A stretch of 64,000 nt of DNA from Aureibaculum flavum (GCF_016406085.1 NZ_JAEHFJ010000001.1:1-64000); one strand, 5' to 3'; positions 36,948 through 46,695 are shown, counted from the first letter of the stretch. Program-made: numbers and translations. The notes: generated by a model from the sequence alone, not told the origin.

Positions 36948-37928
36948 TTAATATGCATTTCCATTTCTAAAAGGGTGTTTTGCATTTTCTTTTTTTGCAA
37001 AAGGATGGTAATCTCCTGTTAGCGGTGAAATTTCAGAATTTCTTATTTTTTGAACAATTTCAATTGATTGTCTGGCGTCCTGTAAGCCAAATCCATTACC
37101 ATTAAGTATATCTTCGTAACTTTTAGTATGTAATTCTGTAAACCCTCCACTAAACTCAATCTCTTCGCCATCAACTGTAATCGAACGATACGTACGTTGA
37201 CCTGTTTCTTTAACTTCATCGGGAATAACATTATAATCTATTGACAAGAACCAACGAACTCTAGCTTTTTCAAATTCTAAATAACCAGAAGCTCTATCAT
37301 GATTATGTAGATGGACTTTATTCTCTTTTACATCACCAAAAACCCAAGATAGCATATCATAAAAATGAACTCCTATATTAGATGCTATTCCTCCAGATTT
37401 AGAATCATCTCCTTTCCAAGAAGTGTAATACCAATGACCTCTTGAGGTTAAATATGTTAAATCTACATCATAAACTTTATCTTTAGGTCCATTCTCTATT
37501 TTAGATTTTAAAGCTATGATGCTTTCATGTAATCTTAATTGCAAAATAGAATACACTTTTTTTTGCGTAGCCTTTTCGATATCAGAAAGAGCATCTATGT
37601 TCCAAGGATTTAATACCAATGGTTTTTCACAGATGGCATGGGCATCACGTCTCAATGCCATCCTTATATGAGCATCATGCAAATAATTAGGTGTACAAAT
37701 ACTAACATAATCCAGATTAACATCTTTTTGCCGTTTTAGTTTCTCGATATGACGATCAAACCTCTCAAACTCAACAAAAAAGTCTGCATTAGGAAAATAG
37801 CTGTCCATGATTCCAACAGAATCAAACTTATCGTATGCCGCAATTAGATTATTTTTAGTATCTTTTATAGCTTTCAAATGTCTCGGAGCAATATATCCTG
37901 CTGCTCCTATAAGGGCAAAATTTTTCAT
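36948..37928 (-). CDS. Gfo/Idh/MocA oxidoreductase, WlbA/WbpB-like
   Basis: 326 residues from the ATG at 37928. A start nine codons upstream adds MLEIDTFKY without family resemblance. NFALIGAAGYIAPRHLKAI is the WlbA-type NAD-binding start, SICTPNYLHDAHIRMAL and ICEKPLVLNPWN contain the conserved Lys, and GGIASNIGVHFYDMLSWVFG the catalytic-domain His. WlbA/WbpB oxidise UDP-GlcNAcA at C3 in the pathway to diacetamido-mannuronic acid. The partner aminotransferase, acetyltransferase and epimerase are not in the window. Confidence 0.85.
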   Translation of the reverse strand: MKNFALIGAAGYIAPRHLKAIKDTKNNLIAAYDKFDSVGIMDSYFPNADFFVEFERFDRHIEKLKRQKDVNLDYVSICTPNYLHDAHIRMALRRDAHAICEKPLVLNPWNIDALSDIEKATQKKVYSILQLRLHESIIALKSKIENGPKDKVYDVDLTYLTSRGHWYYTSWKGDDSKSGGIASNIGVHFYDMLSWVFGDVKENKVHLHNHDRASGYLEFEKARVRWFLSIDYNVIPDEVKETGQRTYRSITVDGEEIEFSGGFTELHTKSYEDILNGNGFGLQDARQSIEIVQKIRNSEISPLTGDYHPFAKKENAKHPFRNGNAY

Positions 37929-38034
37929 ATATTTAAATGTATCAATTTCTAACAAATGTTAATCAAACAATGTTCAAAAGTAAAAATAATTTATATCAAA
38001 AACGAGTTTAATATAGACTATCTCTTATTTTGAT

Positions 38035-38042
38035 TACTTTTG
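38035..38042 (+). promoter_or_regulatory. Flavobacterial -7 element (TACTTTTG)
   Basis: TACTTTTG about 50 nt before the start of the PIG-L-like gene. No TTG is present at the standard spacing, so this is a partial match to the flavobacterial promoter. Confidence 0.35.
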
Positions 38043-38091
38043 TTTAAACGTATTTATTATAGTATTATTTTGATTAAAAAATTATTTATTA

Positions 38092-39450
38092 ATGAAAAAA
38101 AAATATTTTATTCTATCTATATTTGGTTTAATTGGTATTGCCCTAATTTTATATTACTCACATAATAAAAGAAAATCAATATATAATTACAATACTACTT
38201 TAGACTATAATTATAATTTTGACAATGGAAATGCACAAATATATAAGTTGAAAGTAAAACATGATTCTATTCAAATACCTTTTATTAAAAATAAAAATCT
38301 TACAACCTTTTTAAAAGTCAATTTAAAATCAACCTTTTTAGGTAAATTTTATCAGCCAAAAATAAATATTTATTTTAATGATAAACTAATTTCAGAACAC
38401 TTTGAAATTGGTTCTAATGGGGTGCGTTATTTAAATATAAGTGATGTTTTAAATTCTAATACAAATAAAATAAAAATAATCACACAAAATAGTGTGCTAA
38501 TAGATGATGAGGTCTCATTATATGTCTTTAAAAATAGCACTTTAAAAGATAAAAATATTTTGGTCCTCGCTCCACATCCTGATGATGCTGAAATTGCTGC
38601 TTATGGATTGTACACTACTTATCAAAAAAACACGTACATAGTTACAGTAACCGCTGGTGATGCGGGCGAATTTAAATACGATGAAATCTACAAAGACAGT
38701 CTAACGCATTATTTACAAAAAGGTAAAATACGTACTTGGAATAGCTTAACTGTACCATTGTTAGGTAATATTAAATCTGAAAACATTTTAAATCTTGGAT
38801 ATTTCAACGAAGCTTTGGCCGCAATGCACGCAAATGATACTGCTTTAGTAAAAACACATTTCACTAAGACTTATGACATAAATTCTTTTCGAAAACAAAA
38901 TATTAGCAAATTGCTAGATAGTGTTAAAGGAACTTCTCGCTGGATCTCTTTAGTGAATGATTTAACCTTCTTATTAGATACAATTAAGCCTGAAATAATT
39001 GTCACACCATCCCCAAATTTAGATAGTCATTTAGATCATCAATTTACAACCATAGCGTTATTCGATGCTATAAAAAAAACAGGTTTGAATCAAGGTCAAT
39101 TATTTTTATATACAAACCATTTACCTAAAAGTGAATCTTATCCATACGGCAACATGGGCGAACCTATAACTTTACCACCAAATTTCGACACTTCTTTTTA
39201 TTTTGAAAGTATTTACTCTTTACCGATGCCTTTAAGCTTGCAGAAAGAGAAGATATTTGCTTTAGATGCGATGAACGATATTAGATTGGATACTGATTAC
39301 CTTGATTCTAAAAAAGCATTTGTTTATGCCTTAAAGATATTGAAAAGAAATACAATAGGACCTCAAAACGATTATTTTAGAAGGTCTGTACGTTCTAATG
39401 AATTATTTTTTGTAATACCAATAAACAAAATTTCTAAAATAAAGTTTTAA
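38092..39450 (+). CDS. Membrane-anchored PIG-L/LmbE-family deacetylase
   Basis: 452 residues. A basic start and a hydrophobic segment (about 5-22) form an N-terminal anchor or signal, followed by a beta-rich region to about 150. The LmbE fold follows: NILVLAPHPDDAEIAAYGLY (155-174) with the zinc ligands in AHPDD-like PHPDDAE (His162, Asp165), and DSHLDHQF (311-318) supplying the distal His. It probably removes N-acetyl or other acyl groups from a sugar outside the cytoplasm. The family is otherwise known for GlcNAc-PI and mycothiol deacetylases. It is convergent with the large secreted protein gene. Confidence 0.8.
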   Translation: MKKKYFILSIFGLIGIALILYYSHNKRKSIYNYNTTLDYNYNFDNGNAQIYKLKVKHDSIQIPFIKNKNLTTFLKVNLKSTFLGKFYQPKINIYFNDKLISEHFEIGSNGVRYLNISDVLNSNTNKIKIITQNSVLIDDEVSLYVFKNSTLKDKNILVLAPHPDDAEIAAYGLYTTYQKNTYIVTVTAGDAGEFKYDEIYKDSLTHYLQKGKIRTWNSLTVPLLGNIKSENILNLGYFNEALAAMHANDTALVKTHFTKTYDINSFRKQNISKLLDSVKGTSRWISLVNDLTFLLDTIKPEIIVTPSPNLDSHLDHQFTTIALFDAIKKTGLNQGQLFLYTNHLPKSESYPYGNMGEPITLPPNFDTSFYFESIYSLPMPLSLQKEKIFALDAMNDIRLDTDYLDSKKAFVYALKILKRNTIGPQNDYFRRSVRSNELFFVIPINKISKIKF

Positions 39451-39460
39451 TACATTAGTA

Positions 39461-39506
39461 AAGCTAAAATAATACGTTTTCTAATAAGTTCGTTCTATTT
39501 TAGCTT
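39461..39506. terminator. Hairpin between convergent genes
   Basis: AAGCTAAAATA (39461-39471) pairs with TATTTTAGCTT (39496-39506) across a 24-nt loop. It sits midway between the PIG-L-like gene and the convergent 1430-residue gene and could terminate either. The long loop makes it weaker than other hairpins here. Confidence 0.55.
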
Positions 39507-39520
39507 AACTTAATGATAAT

Positions 39521-42500
39521 TTATAAAAGGATAATTTTTTTCGTTTGATTAAAACTATCACTAACCATTTTTACTAGATAAATTCCATTAGATAAATGTG
39601 ATAAATTAATTTGGGTGAAAATTCCATTTTTATCTGATTTCACTTCACTTCTAAATACAATTTTACCATTTATTGCAGAAACAATTAATTCCACACCTTC
39701 TTTTTGCGATGGAATATTAATATTAACCAATCCATCTGTTGGATTCGGATAAATGCTATAGTCTACAGATCTTTTGGATGAACAATCCTCAACAGTAACA
39801 ACAACATCAACGGTCTCTAAATTTCCGTTTTTTTGAGCTGAAACCGTATACGTTGTGGTCGTATTAGGATTAACAGTAATAGCTGTTCCAACCTCTCCTG
39901 TATTCCATAAATAGTTACTACTCCCTCTTGCATTTAAGATCAATTCATCTCCTTTGCATATTATAATATCTTCACCTTCATTGATAGTTAATGGTATTTC
40001 TTCAACACTAACTTTTACTTCATCAGTACCGCTACAGCTTGTTCCATTACCAACTTCAACTGAATAAACTTTTGTAGACTCAGGTTGTACTATTATACTT
40101 GCCGTAGTTTCACCAGTGCTCCATAAATAAGAACTACCTCCACTTGCCGTTAATGTATAGCTATCACCTGGTTCAATACTAACATCATTACCTGCATCAG
40201 CCATAACACTTTCATTTACATAAATTGTTATTTCATCTACAGCATCCGCAGTACAAGCATTACTGCTAGCACTTATAGAATACGTCGTTGTTTCCATCGG
40301 TTGTACAGAGATACTTGAGGTTGTAGCTCCAGTATTCCAAAGATAATCTCCGTGGCCTGTAGCTATTAAAGTTACTTCTTCACCACTACAAATAGTAAAA
40401 TCTTCAACCAAACTAACCGAAGCAGCTTTCTGTACATCCACAAAAACCTCATCCGATACAGAGCAATCTCCTTCTGAATTACTTACCCAATAAGTATCAG
40501 GTTTAGTAGGACTAACCGTTATAATTTTGGTCGTTTCTCCTGTACTCCATAAATAATTTCCATTTCCATTTGCCGTTAGTGTTACTGTTTCTCCAACACA
40601 AATTGATTTATCATCACCAGCATCAACAATTAATTCTTTATTAACGTTAATTACTATTTCATCCATTACCGTATCCCCACAAGCTGAAGTCGCACTAACA
40701 GAATAGATTGTTGTTTCTAGTGGATTAACTTTAATAGTTGCTGAAGTTTCTCCTGTACTCCATAGAATATCGCCATTTCCGTATGCAGTTAAACTTACTT
40801 CCTCATCATAACATATTGTAATATCTTCGCCCAAAGAAACACTTGCCGTCTCTATTACAGTTATTATAATTTCTTCTGTTTTACCACAAATTCCATTACC
40901 CGCAGTTACAGAATAGGTTTGAGTTTCTGAAGGACTTACAGTTATGCTACTCGTAGTTTCTCCTGTACTCCATAAAACATCAGAATTACTTTCTGCTGTT
41001 AAAACAATATCAGAGCCATTACAAATTTGCATATCCTCTGTCGTGGTTAAGTTTACAATTTCATTTACCTTAACCACTATCGTGTCAGATACGGAAACAG
41101 AAGTATCACCACAATTAATTGTTGATACTACTGAATATTCTGTTGTTACTAGCGGACTTACCGAAATACTTTTTGTGGTTTCACCTGTATTCCATAAAAC
41201 AATTCCACTTCCTTGGGCATATAGTGTAACCTCATCTCCCTCGCATATAATTTTATCATCACCTAGTGATATTTCTGGATTCTTAACAATTGAAACAATC
41301 ACTTCATCAGTAACAGAACAATCACCTAAAGTCGCGGTAACATAAAATGTTGTTGTTTCCGTTGGTGAAACCGTAATACTTTGAGTCGTTTCTCCCGTGC
41401 TCCATAATAAACTACCATTCCCTTGAGCGGTTAATGTTACTTCATTACCTGAACAAACGCCAATATCTTCACCTACATTTAAATTTAATTTCTCATTTAC
41501 ATTTATTACTATAGAATCTGAAACCATAGTATCACAAGCTGTAGATGCCGTGACAGTATAGGTTGTAGTCTCTGTTGGACTTACAATAATACTTTCGGTA
41601 GTTTCTCCTGTACTCCATAAAAAATCACCTACTCCAGTAGCTGTTAATGTTACTTCTGAACCATTACAAATTGTTTTATCTTCTTCTAAACTTACCGTTG
41701 GAGCTCCATTAACCGTTACTAATACATCATCTGTTCCTACATTGTCACCATTGGTTATGGTAACCGAATACGATGTTGTTTCTTCAGGACTCACCGAAAT
41801 GCTATTTGAAGTCTCTCCTGTATTCCATAATATAGTCCCCTCTCCTATTGCTGTTAAAATTGTTGAATTTCCTTCACAAATCTCGACATCAACACCTGCG
41901 TTTACTTCAATATAACCTGTAGTATCTTCACTATATTGGTATGCACCTATGGTGTTATAATTATAACGTACTTTCTTTTCAAAATCCAGTTTCACTTCGG
42001 GTATTATCAAACCACCTTCTGTAATTGTTTTAGGGCTTGATAATGTTGGTTTTAAATTATTATCCAATTGTGGATCAACGCTTATATTACCCACTCCTGA
42101 AGGTATTTTCCAACTATTATGAAAATTGTTGTGTTGAAAAGTAAAGCCTGTAAAATTGGAATCTGATGTTACATAGCTCTTATCAATATTTAAAATCTGA
42201 TTATTAATAATATTCATACCGCTAACAATTACATTGGATGTTGAACCTCTCCAAAACCAATCCATATTATCAAATGTATTGTTGTAGATAAATGTATTTG
42301 TCAGATTAGATGCTTTTGTCCCCCAAGCTCTTATAGCGTACTTACTATTCTTGAAAACACTATTTCTTATAATATTGTCATGGCCGATATCATTATTATT
42401 TATATTACCTTCTTCAGTATTATCAAAAAAACATAGAGCATGGTCTTGGTTTTCCACGAAAACCCTCTCTATAATATTATAATTAGAACCACCCCATATA

Positions 42501-43813
42501 AATATGCCACCTCTATCTTCATAACTTGAATTACCATTGTTACCTGCATACACATCTTTTATGACATTATATTCGCAACCATAATTTCTAATGTAAAAGC
42601 ATTCCTCAAAATTTATTGCAGTACTTTTTTCAATTAAGTTATAAGTGTTATCTAAATTAGATGAACCACGAATACCGATACCGTGAGTACTTCCACTTGT
42701 TTCTGTATTGTTAAATTGCTCTATGTAGCAATCTGTAATAATATTGTTATGACCATTTACACTAATTTGATAGTCTTGTCTTTCGTGAATTCCTATTCTA
42801 TCATTATAACTTTTGGTACCTTTAATTAAATTAGATCCCTCTCCAAATAAGGTAAATCCCCCCATAGAAGCGTTTACGCTTCTACAATTTAAAACTTTCA
42901 TTTTATTATTAGATGTAAAAGGTCTATCACCTGAACCATTAACATACGTAATTAACGCCATAAAGGAGGCATTTAAATCATTCCCAGTATTCAAGTCCAA
43001 ACCAAAAGTCTTACCATTTATTCTGTCAAACACTAAATTACTATTATGAGAGTTATTGGCTCTAATACCAAATTGATAGTTAGTTATCTGTAAATTTCTA
43101 AATACAACATAATTTATTCCCCTTAATTGTATTGCATGTCCATTCGAAGCTGATTTACCAGTTAGTGTGGGCATTTCACTCGTACTCCATTTTTTACCAT
43201 AGTCATAATAGTTTTTAGAAATGTCTCCAGGAGTGTTTTTATAACCAATAAATTTTAATGGGCTAACTGAAGTGCCATCGTTGTATATTGATAAATTTTG
43301 ATTCCCATAATTACCAGCCTTTATCCATACTGTAATACCTGCATTTGCCTTATCAAATGCTTCCTCCAAAGTCCAAGCTGAGTTTTCCGATTTCCCATCT
43401 CCACCACCAGACGCTGAGGTGGTAACATACCTATCATTATTTGCTTCTGGTTCAGGGATATTATTATTTATATATGATAGGGTAAATTCAATCAGACCAT
43501 TATTATTAGTATCAGATATATCGCTACCCCCTTCGTATCTAATCGTATTGTTATCCCAATAAGTGAATTTATTGGAAACCGTTATATAATGATTAGACAA
43601 TTGACCTTCGTTAATGATGATTCCAGAAATTGATTTATTACTGATTGTAAATCCAACAATATTGCTACCTTTAATAGGTTTATCACTATCAAAATAGACC
43701 CTATCAGGTTGAGAAGACTCTATCCTGAAGTTAAAAATTGTGGGAGGCGTACTAGCAAATAAAATATTAGTAAAGAATACAATACTAATACATAAAAGTA
43801 ATTTTTTTGTCAT
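39521..43813 (-). CDS. Secreted beta-helix protein with ten Ig-like repeats and T9SS sorting domain
   Basis: 1430 residues. Signal peptide (about 1-20, ending ILFAS). A short beta domain follows, then from about 130 a right-handed parallel beta-helix (ASGGGDGKSENSAWTLEEAF, then many N- and G-rich coils such as NIITDCYIEQFNNTE) to about 600. Residues about 636-1344 are ten tandem repeats of about 70 residues, each with an ICxGxxVTLTAxGxG-type strand and an LWSTGETT-type motif. The end, from YPNPTDGLVNINIPS, is a type IX secretion C-terminal sorting domain. It is probably surface-attached or released, perhaps binding or modifying the glycan. No lyase catalytic residues were identified. Confidence 0.88.
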   Translation of the reverse strand: MTKKLLLCISIVFFTNILFASTPPTIFNFRIESSQPDRVYFDSDKPIKGSNIVGFTISNKSISGIIINEGQLSNHYITVSNKFTYWDNNTIRYEGGSDISDTNNNGLIEFTLSYINNNIPEPEANNDRYVTTSASGGGDGKSENSAWTLEEAFDKANAGITVWIKAGNYGNQNLSIYNDGTSVSPLKFIGYKNTPGDISKNYYDYGKKWSTSEMPTLTGKSASNGHAIQLRGINYVVFRNLQITNYQFGIRANNSHNSNLVFDRINGKTFGLDLNTGNDLNASFMALITYVNGSGDRPFTSNNKMKVLNCRSVNASMGGFTLFGEGSNLIKGTKSYNDRIGIHERQDYQISVNGHNNIITDCYIEQFNNTETSGSTHGIGIRGSSNLDNTYNLIEKSTAINFEECFYIRNYGCEYNVIKDVYAGNNGNSSYEDRGGIFIWGGSNYNIIERVFVENQDHALCFFDNTEEGNINNNDIGHDNIIRNSVFKNSKYAIRAWGTKASNLTNTFIYNNTFDNMDWFWRGSTSNVIVSGMNIINNQILNIDKSYVTSDSNFTGFTFQHNNFHNSWKIPSGVGNISVDPQLDNNLKPTLSSPKTITEGGLIIPEVKLDFEKKVRYNYNTIGAYQYSEDTTGYIEVNAGVDVEICEGNSTILTAIGEGTILWNTGETSNSISVSPEETTSYSVTITNGDNVGTDDVLVTVNGAPTVSLEEDKTICNGSEVTLTATGVGDFLWSTGETTESIIVSPTETTTYTVTASTACDTMVSDSIVINVNEKLNLNVGEDIGVCSGNEVTLTAQGNGSLLWSTGETTQSITVSPTETTTFYVTATLGDCSVTDEVIVSIVKNPEISLGDDKIICEGDEVTLYAQGSGIVLWNTGETTKSISVSPLVTTEYSVVSTINCGDTSVSVSDTIVVKVNEIVNLTTTEDMQICNGSDIVLTAESNSDVLWSTGETTSSITVSPSETQTYSVTAGNGICGKTEEIIITVIETASVSLGEDITICYDEEVSLTAYGNGDILWSTGETSATIKVNPLETTIYSVSATSACGDTVMDEIVINVNKELIVDAGDDKSICVGETVTLTANGNGNYLWSTGETTKIITVSPTKPDTYWVSNSEGDCSVSDEVFVDVQKAASVSLVEDFTICSGEEVTLIATGHGDYLWNTGATTSSISVQPMETTTYSISASSNACTADAVDEITIYVNESVMADAGNDVSIEPGDSYTLTASGGSSYLWSTGETTASIIVQPESTKVYSVEVGNGTSCSGTDEVKVSVEEIPLTINEGEDIIICKGDELILNARGSSNYLWNTGEVGTAITVNPNTTTTYTVSAQKNGNLETVDVVVTVEDCSSKRSVDYSIYPNPTDGLVNINIPSQKEGVELIVSAINGKIVFRSEVKSDKNGIFTQINLSHLSNGIYLVKMVSDSFNQTKKIILL
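39780..41905 (-). repeat. Ten tandem about 210-bp coding repeats
   Basis: The repeats encode the about 70-residue Ig-like modules of the secreted protein. Each contains a WSTGETT- or WNTGETT-type motif and an S/T-rich VSPxETTTYSV-type strand. DNA copies are diverged but share recurrent blocks around the CTCCATAA / GTTTCTCCTG segments. Such arrays can change copy number by recombination. Confidence 0.85.
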
Positions 43814-44021
43814 AGTTATTTGTTACAGATTAATTATTGTTAAATAATTATCAGCAATATTTCTTTTTCAATAAGACATAATTTTTCTAATTCATTGAAT
43901 TAAAAATTCAAATCACAGGGAGGGTATAGAATAAATAATTTTCTTAATTCTTTTCTTAGCAGAAATTACTTAACGCAACATTTTTAATTAAATTGTATTC
44001 AGTTTGAAAAACTTCTTAACC

Positions 44022-44066
44022 CCTTTAAAATTGAACTGCCGCGAACGTAGTTTTCAATTCTAAAGG
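44022..44066. promoter_or_regulatory. Inverted repeat, operator or attenuator candidate
   Basis: CCTTTAAAATTGAA (44022-44035) and TTCAATTCTAAAGG (44053-44066) match at 13 of 14 positions when folded. The loop is 17 nt and comparatively GC-rich (CTGCCGCGAACGTAG). There is no following T tract, so a simple terminator is less likely. Confidence 0.4.
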
Positions 44067-44163
44067 AATTCTAAAGTTGTGTTTGAAATAGTCCGTATTG
44101 TTTAAAAAGGTTCTTTTTTGTTGATAAGTTCGATTGAATTTAGATTACTTAAATTTAGAATAG

Positions 44164-44171
44164 TATTTTTG
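44164..44171 (+). promoter_or_regulatory. Flavobacterial -7 element (TATTTTTG)
   Basis: TATTTTTG, 30 nt before the lipoprotein start codon, followed by TG. The nearest upstream TTG is about 27 nt away, longer than usual. Confidence 0.35.
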
Positions 44172-44201
44172 TGTTAAATTATAAATTGTATAAAGTTACT
44201 C

Positions 44202-44927
44202 ATGAAGTATTTGATATTAATTATCACTTTAATGTGTTCATTTATCTCATGTGATAAAAATGAGCCGAAAAAAAATGATAATAGTTTTTTCATACTTGGT
44301 CAGTTTGATTCTATTTCTGACAATACTAGGGTATTTTTAAAATTTCAAGCGTCAAATAATATTATACCTTTAGATACTGTTTATACGTTAAATAATACTT
44401 TTCAATTTAGCGGTAAAATAACTAAACCAGAAGTTTTTGGTATTTATATAGATAGTATAAAAGGTTCTATTGGCTTATTTATTCAAAATGATAGCGTTTT
44501 TATTGAGGTTGATAAAAATTGGCTAAGTAACTCCATTATAAAGGGTTCTCAACTAAATGATAAATACCTGAATTTTACAACAAAATCAAATGAAATTATT
44601 TCTAAAACCAATTATTTATTCCCGCTCTTCCAAAAAGCGAGAACAGAAAATGATGTTGATAAACTTAAAGAAATCAATAAAAAAATAGATGCTATCTATA
44701 AAGAAAACGAGACATTTACATTAAATTTTGCAAAAGAAAACTCAAATTCATATATTGCTGCTTTTGCTTTACAAACTGTTCTTAAAAGTAATTCTGTTAA
44801 AAAAGATAGTATAGCCATAATTTATAATAATTTTTCTAATAGTGTAAAAAAAGGTGATTTTGCTCTTCAAATTCTAATCTATTTAGATAGCGTTAAAGCC
44901 ATTTCTAATTTGAGTGATTCAAATTAA
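44202..44927 (+). CDS. DUF4369-like lipoprotein without thioredoxin domain
   Basis: 241 residues. Lipoprotein signal with FISC lipobox (Cys17) followed by charged residues. The N-terminal beta domain, with FSGKITKPEVFGIYIDS and GSIGLFIQNDSVFIEVD, looks like the DUF4369 domain that normally precedes a TlpA/ResA thioredoxin module in Bacteroidetes. A helical stretch follows (about 120-235) but no C-x-x-C. It may be an independent lipoprotein or a shortened member of the family. It is convergent with the asparagine-synthetase-like gene. Confidence 0.65.
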   Translation: MKYLILIITLMCSFISCDKNEPKKNDNSFFILGQFDSISDNTRVFLKFQASNNIIPLDTVYTLNNTFQFSGKITKPEVFGIYIDSIKGSIGLFIQNDSVFIEVDKNWLSNSIIKGSQLNDKYLNFTTKSNEIISKTNYLFPLFQKARTENDVDKLKEINKKIDAIYKENETFTLNFAKENSNSYIAAFALQTVLKSNSVKKDSIAIIYNNFSNSVKKGDFALQILIYLDSVKAISNLSDSN

Positions 44928-44970
44928 ATCTAAATTTTATTCACTTTAATAATAACAATGAGAAAAATAA

Positions 44971-46695
44971 TTATATTTTTTTTAATAAATATTCTATTGT
45001 TAAAGCTCTTGATAACCTTCCTGCGTCTGATAATTTATTAATATCAACAAACTTTGATATTACCATATTGTCTAAATCTATAACCTTAGAGGTATATTCT
45101 TTTTCTAAATAATAAGGTAATTCACTATTTTTTGTTTTAGAAAAAGTCCATCTAAGATATGGCTTAACTAAAAGAGGAATATTTCTCATGAAAAAACTTT
45201 TCATTCTATCTTTAAACGGAGGCCTAACATTAAAATTGTGGCCATAGTTTGATTCATATTCTGCCATTTTAGCATCTATACTTTTTATTAAAGCAGCTTC
45301 AAACACCCCATTAAACTTAAATTTCATAGGTAAGTCATATGATAGGTATAATAAACTTGGGTCAATTAATGGAGTAAGCGTATTTGAAAAACGTAAATTA
45401 TTGGAATTATTAATTGCCTGCCAATATTTAATTCTAAATAATGGGTAACACATCTCCATTTGTTTTCTTGTTAAACTATTAGAATTAGCACCAGCTGACC
45501 TAACCATTTTGGTAGCGAAATTATTAAAATATTCCTTTTTATTGAACAGCAAAGAATAGGGTTCATAATTAAATAAATCATATTTATGACGAACGAAATC
45601 TAATGATTTCTTACCAAATGAATTAAGATTCCAATAATTTCTAAAAATCTCACCACCACCGCCATTGACCTGAAGTTGACCATCTTGGGATCTATTTATT
45701 CGTGTATCCAAATCTGAACCATTATCAAAAATGCCGACATTCCCTAAACCATCAAAATAATAATAATTTTTTTCTATTAAATCACTAAAGTTATTTAATT
45801 TAACTTTAGTGTATTTACTTCTATCAATATGTTTTAGAACTAAATTTTCTCTTTCTGCGATGTTTTTAGCATTTACAACATCGCTATCATTTTCCTTTCC
45901 ATAAACGTATAAATGATAGGGGATTTTTTTAATTTTTCTAAGAGATGCTAAATTAAGTCTTGAATCGTATCCACCTGTAAGTGCTAACGTAATGTTAGTA
46001 TCATATTTTTTCACAATTACATCAAAAATAGCCAATAATTTATCACTTACATGACTCACCATCTTATCAAAATCTTCATAAAAAATAGGTCTTTCGTAAA
46101 TATATTTTAATTCTTCCATTTTTTGTTCTCCATTAATACAAATAATAGTTGAACTTGGCAAAAGTTTTATTTCACTAAATATAGTGTTATCACCATACAT
46201 TCCCCCTCTTATAATGTATTCATAAATCTCTTGATTCGAAAGGGTTCTATTTTTGATAGCTTTTGAAATTGCTAAAAATGAGGTTGACAATATTGCTAAA
46301 TTTTCTGAATAATAAACTCTTAGTAAACCTAAATAATCATTAAATATGGAAAGTTCACCATTCAAATAAACAATCACGCAATAGTTTCCAATTAAATTGT
46401 TTGAAATATATTTATCTCTCTCTGCAAAATCTCTAAAAAGATTATCCAAACAATCTTCTCCAAACTCACTTTTATAAAACAATGTACCTAAAACAATTAT
46501 AAAATCACCATTTTTATATTCTTTAAAAAAACATTTGGAATTTTTACTATTATATAATGATAAATAAAAATCATCTTTATCAAATTCGGCAATTTTAACT
46601 TGTTCTCTTTTTGAAAAAACATCAAAAGAGGATGAATATTCTTCAATTAAGGAATTACGAGTCTCATACTTTTTGTTTATCAATAAAAAATCCAT
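44971..46695 (-). CDS. Asparagine-synthetase-like ATP-dependent ligase lacking the glutaminase Cys
   Basis: 574 residues. The N-terminal part is Ntn-like (FIIVLGTLFYKSEFG, IGNYCVIVY, FNDYLGLLRVYYS) but starts MDFLLINKKYE, with no Cys2, so it should not hydrolyse glutamine. The synthetase part has a PP-loop variant, LALTGGYDSRLNLA (TGGYDSR, 240-246), so AMP-forming activation is plausible. Such proteins are found near polysaccharide loci and among peptide-cyclising or beta-lactam-forming relatives. The substrate is unknown. A (TTA)5 tract lies 5 nt upstream of the start codon. Confidence 0.75.
   Translation of the reverse strand: MDFLLINKKYETRNSLIEEYSSSFDVFSKREQVKIAEFDKDDFYLSLYNSKNSKCFFKEYKNGDFIIVLGTLFYKSEFGEDCLDNLFRDFAERDKYISNNLIGNYCVIVYLNGELSIFNDYLGLLRVYYSENLAILSTSFLAISKAIKNRTLSNQEIYEYIIRGGMYGDNTIFSEIKLLPSSTIICINGEQKMEELKYIYERPIFYEDFDKMVSHVSDKLLAIFDVIVKKYDTNITLALTGGYDSRLNLASLRKIKKIPYHLYVYGKENDSDVVNAKNIAERENLVLKHIDRSKYTKVKLNNFSDLIEKNYYYFDGLGNVGIFDNGSDLDTRINRSQDGQLQVNGGGGEIFRNYWNLNSFGKKSLDFVRHKYDLFNYEPYSLLFNKKEYFNNFATKMVRSAGANSNSLTRKQMEMCYPLFRIKYWQAINNSNNLRFSNTLTPLIDPSLLYLSYDLPMKFKFNGVFEAALIKSIDAKMAEYESNYGHNFNVRPPFKDRMKSFFMRNIPLLVKPYLRWTFSKTKNSELPYYLEKEYTSKVIDLDNMVISKFVDINKLSDAGRLSRALTIEYLLKKI

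Larger units (their letters stand above)
43814..44201. other. Divergent intergenic region with a long inverted repeat
   Basis: About 390 nt between the secreted-protein gene (minus) and the lipoprotein gene (plus). It contains a 14-bp inverted repeat with one mismatch at 44022-44066 and a plus-strand -7-like element TATTTTTG at 44164-44171. No ORF of interest is seen. Confidence 0.55.

Noticed and set aside
36777-37022. 81-codon plus-strand frame overlapping the WlbA-like gene end
   Set aside because: Overlaps a well-supported gene on the other strand and looks like translated AT-rich DNA.
40944-41345. 133-codon plus-strand frame inside the repeat region
   Set aside because: Shadow produced by the Ser/Thr-rich repeats of the secreted protein on the opposite strand.
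39780-41905. Possible CRISPR-like spaced repeats
   Set aside because: Repeats are diverged, about 210 bp apart and in one coding frame of a secreted protein.
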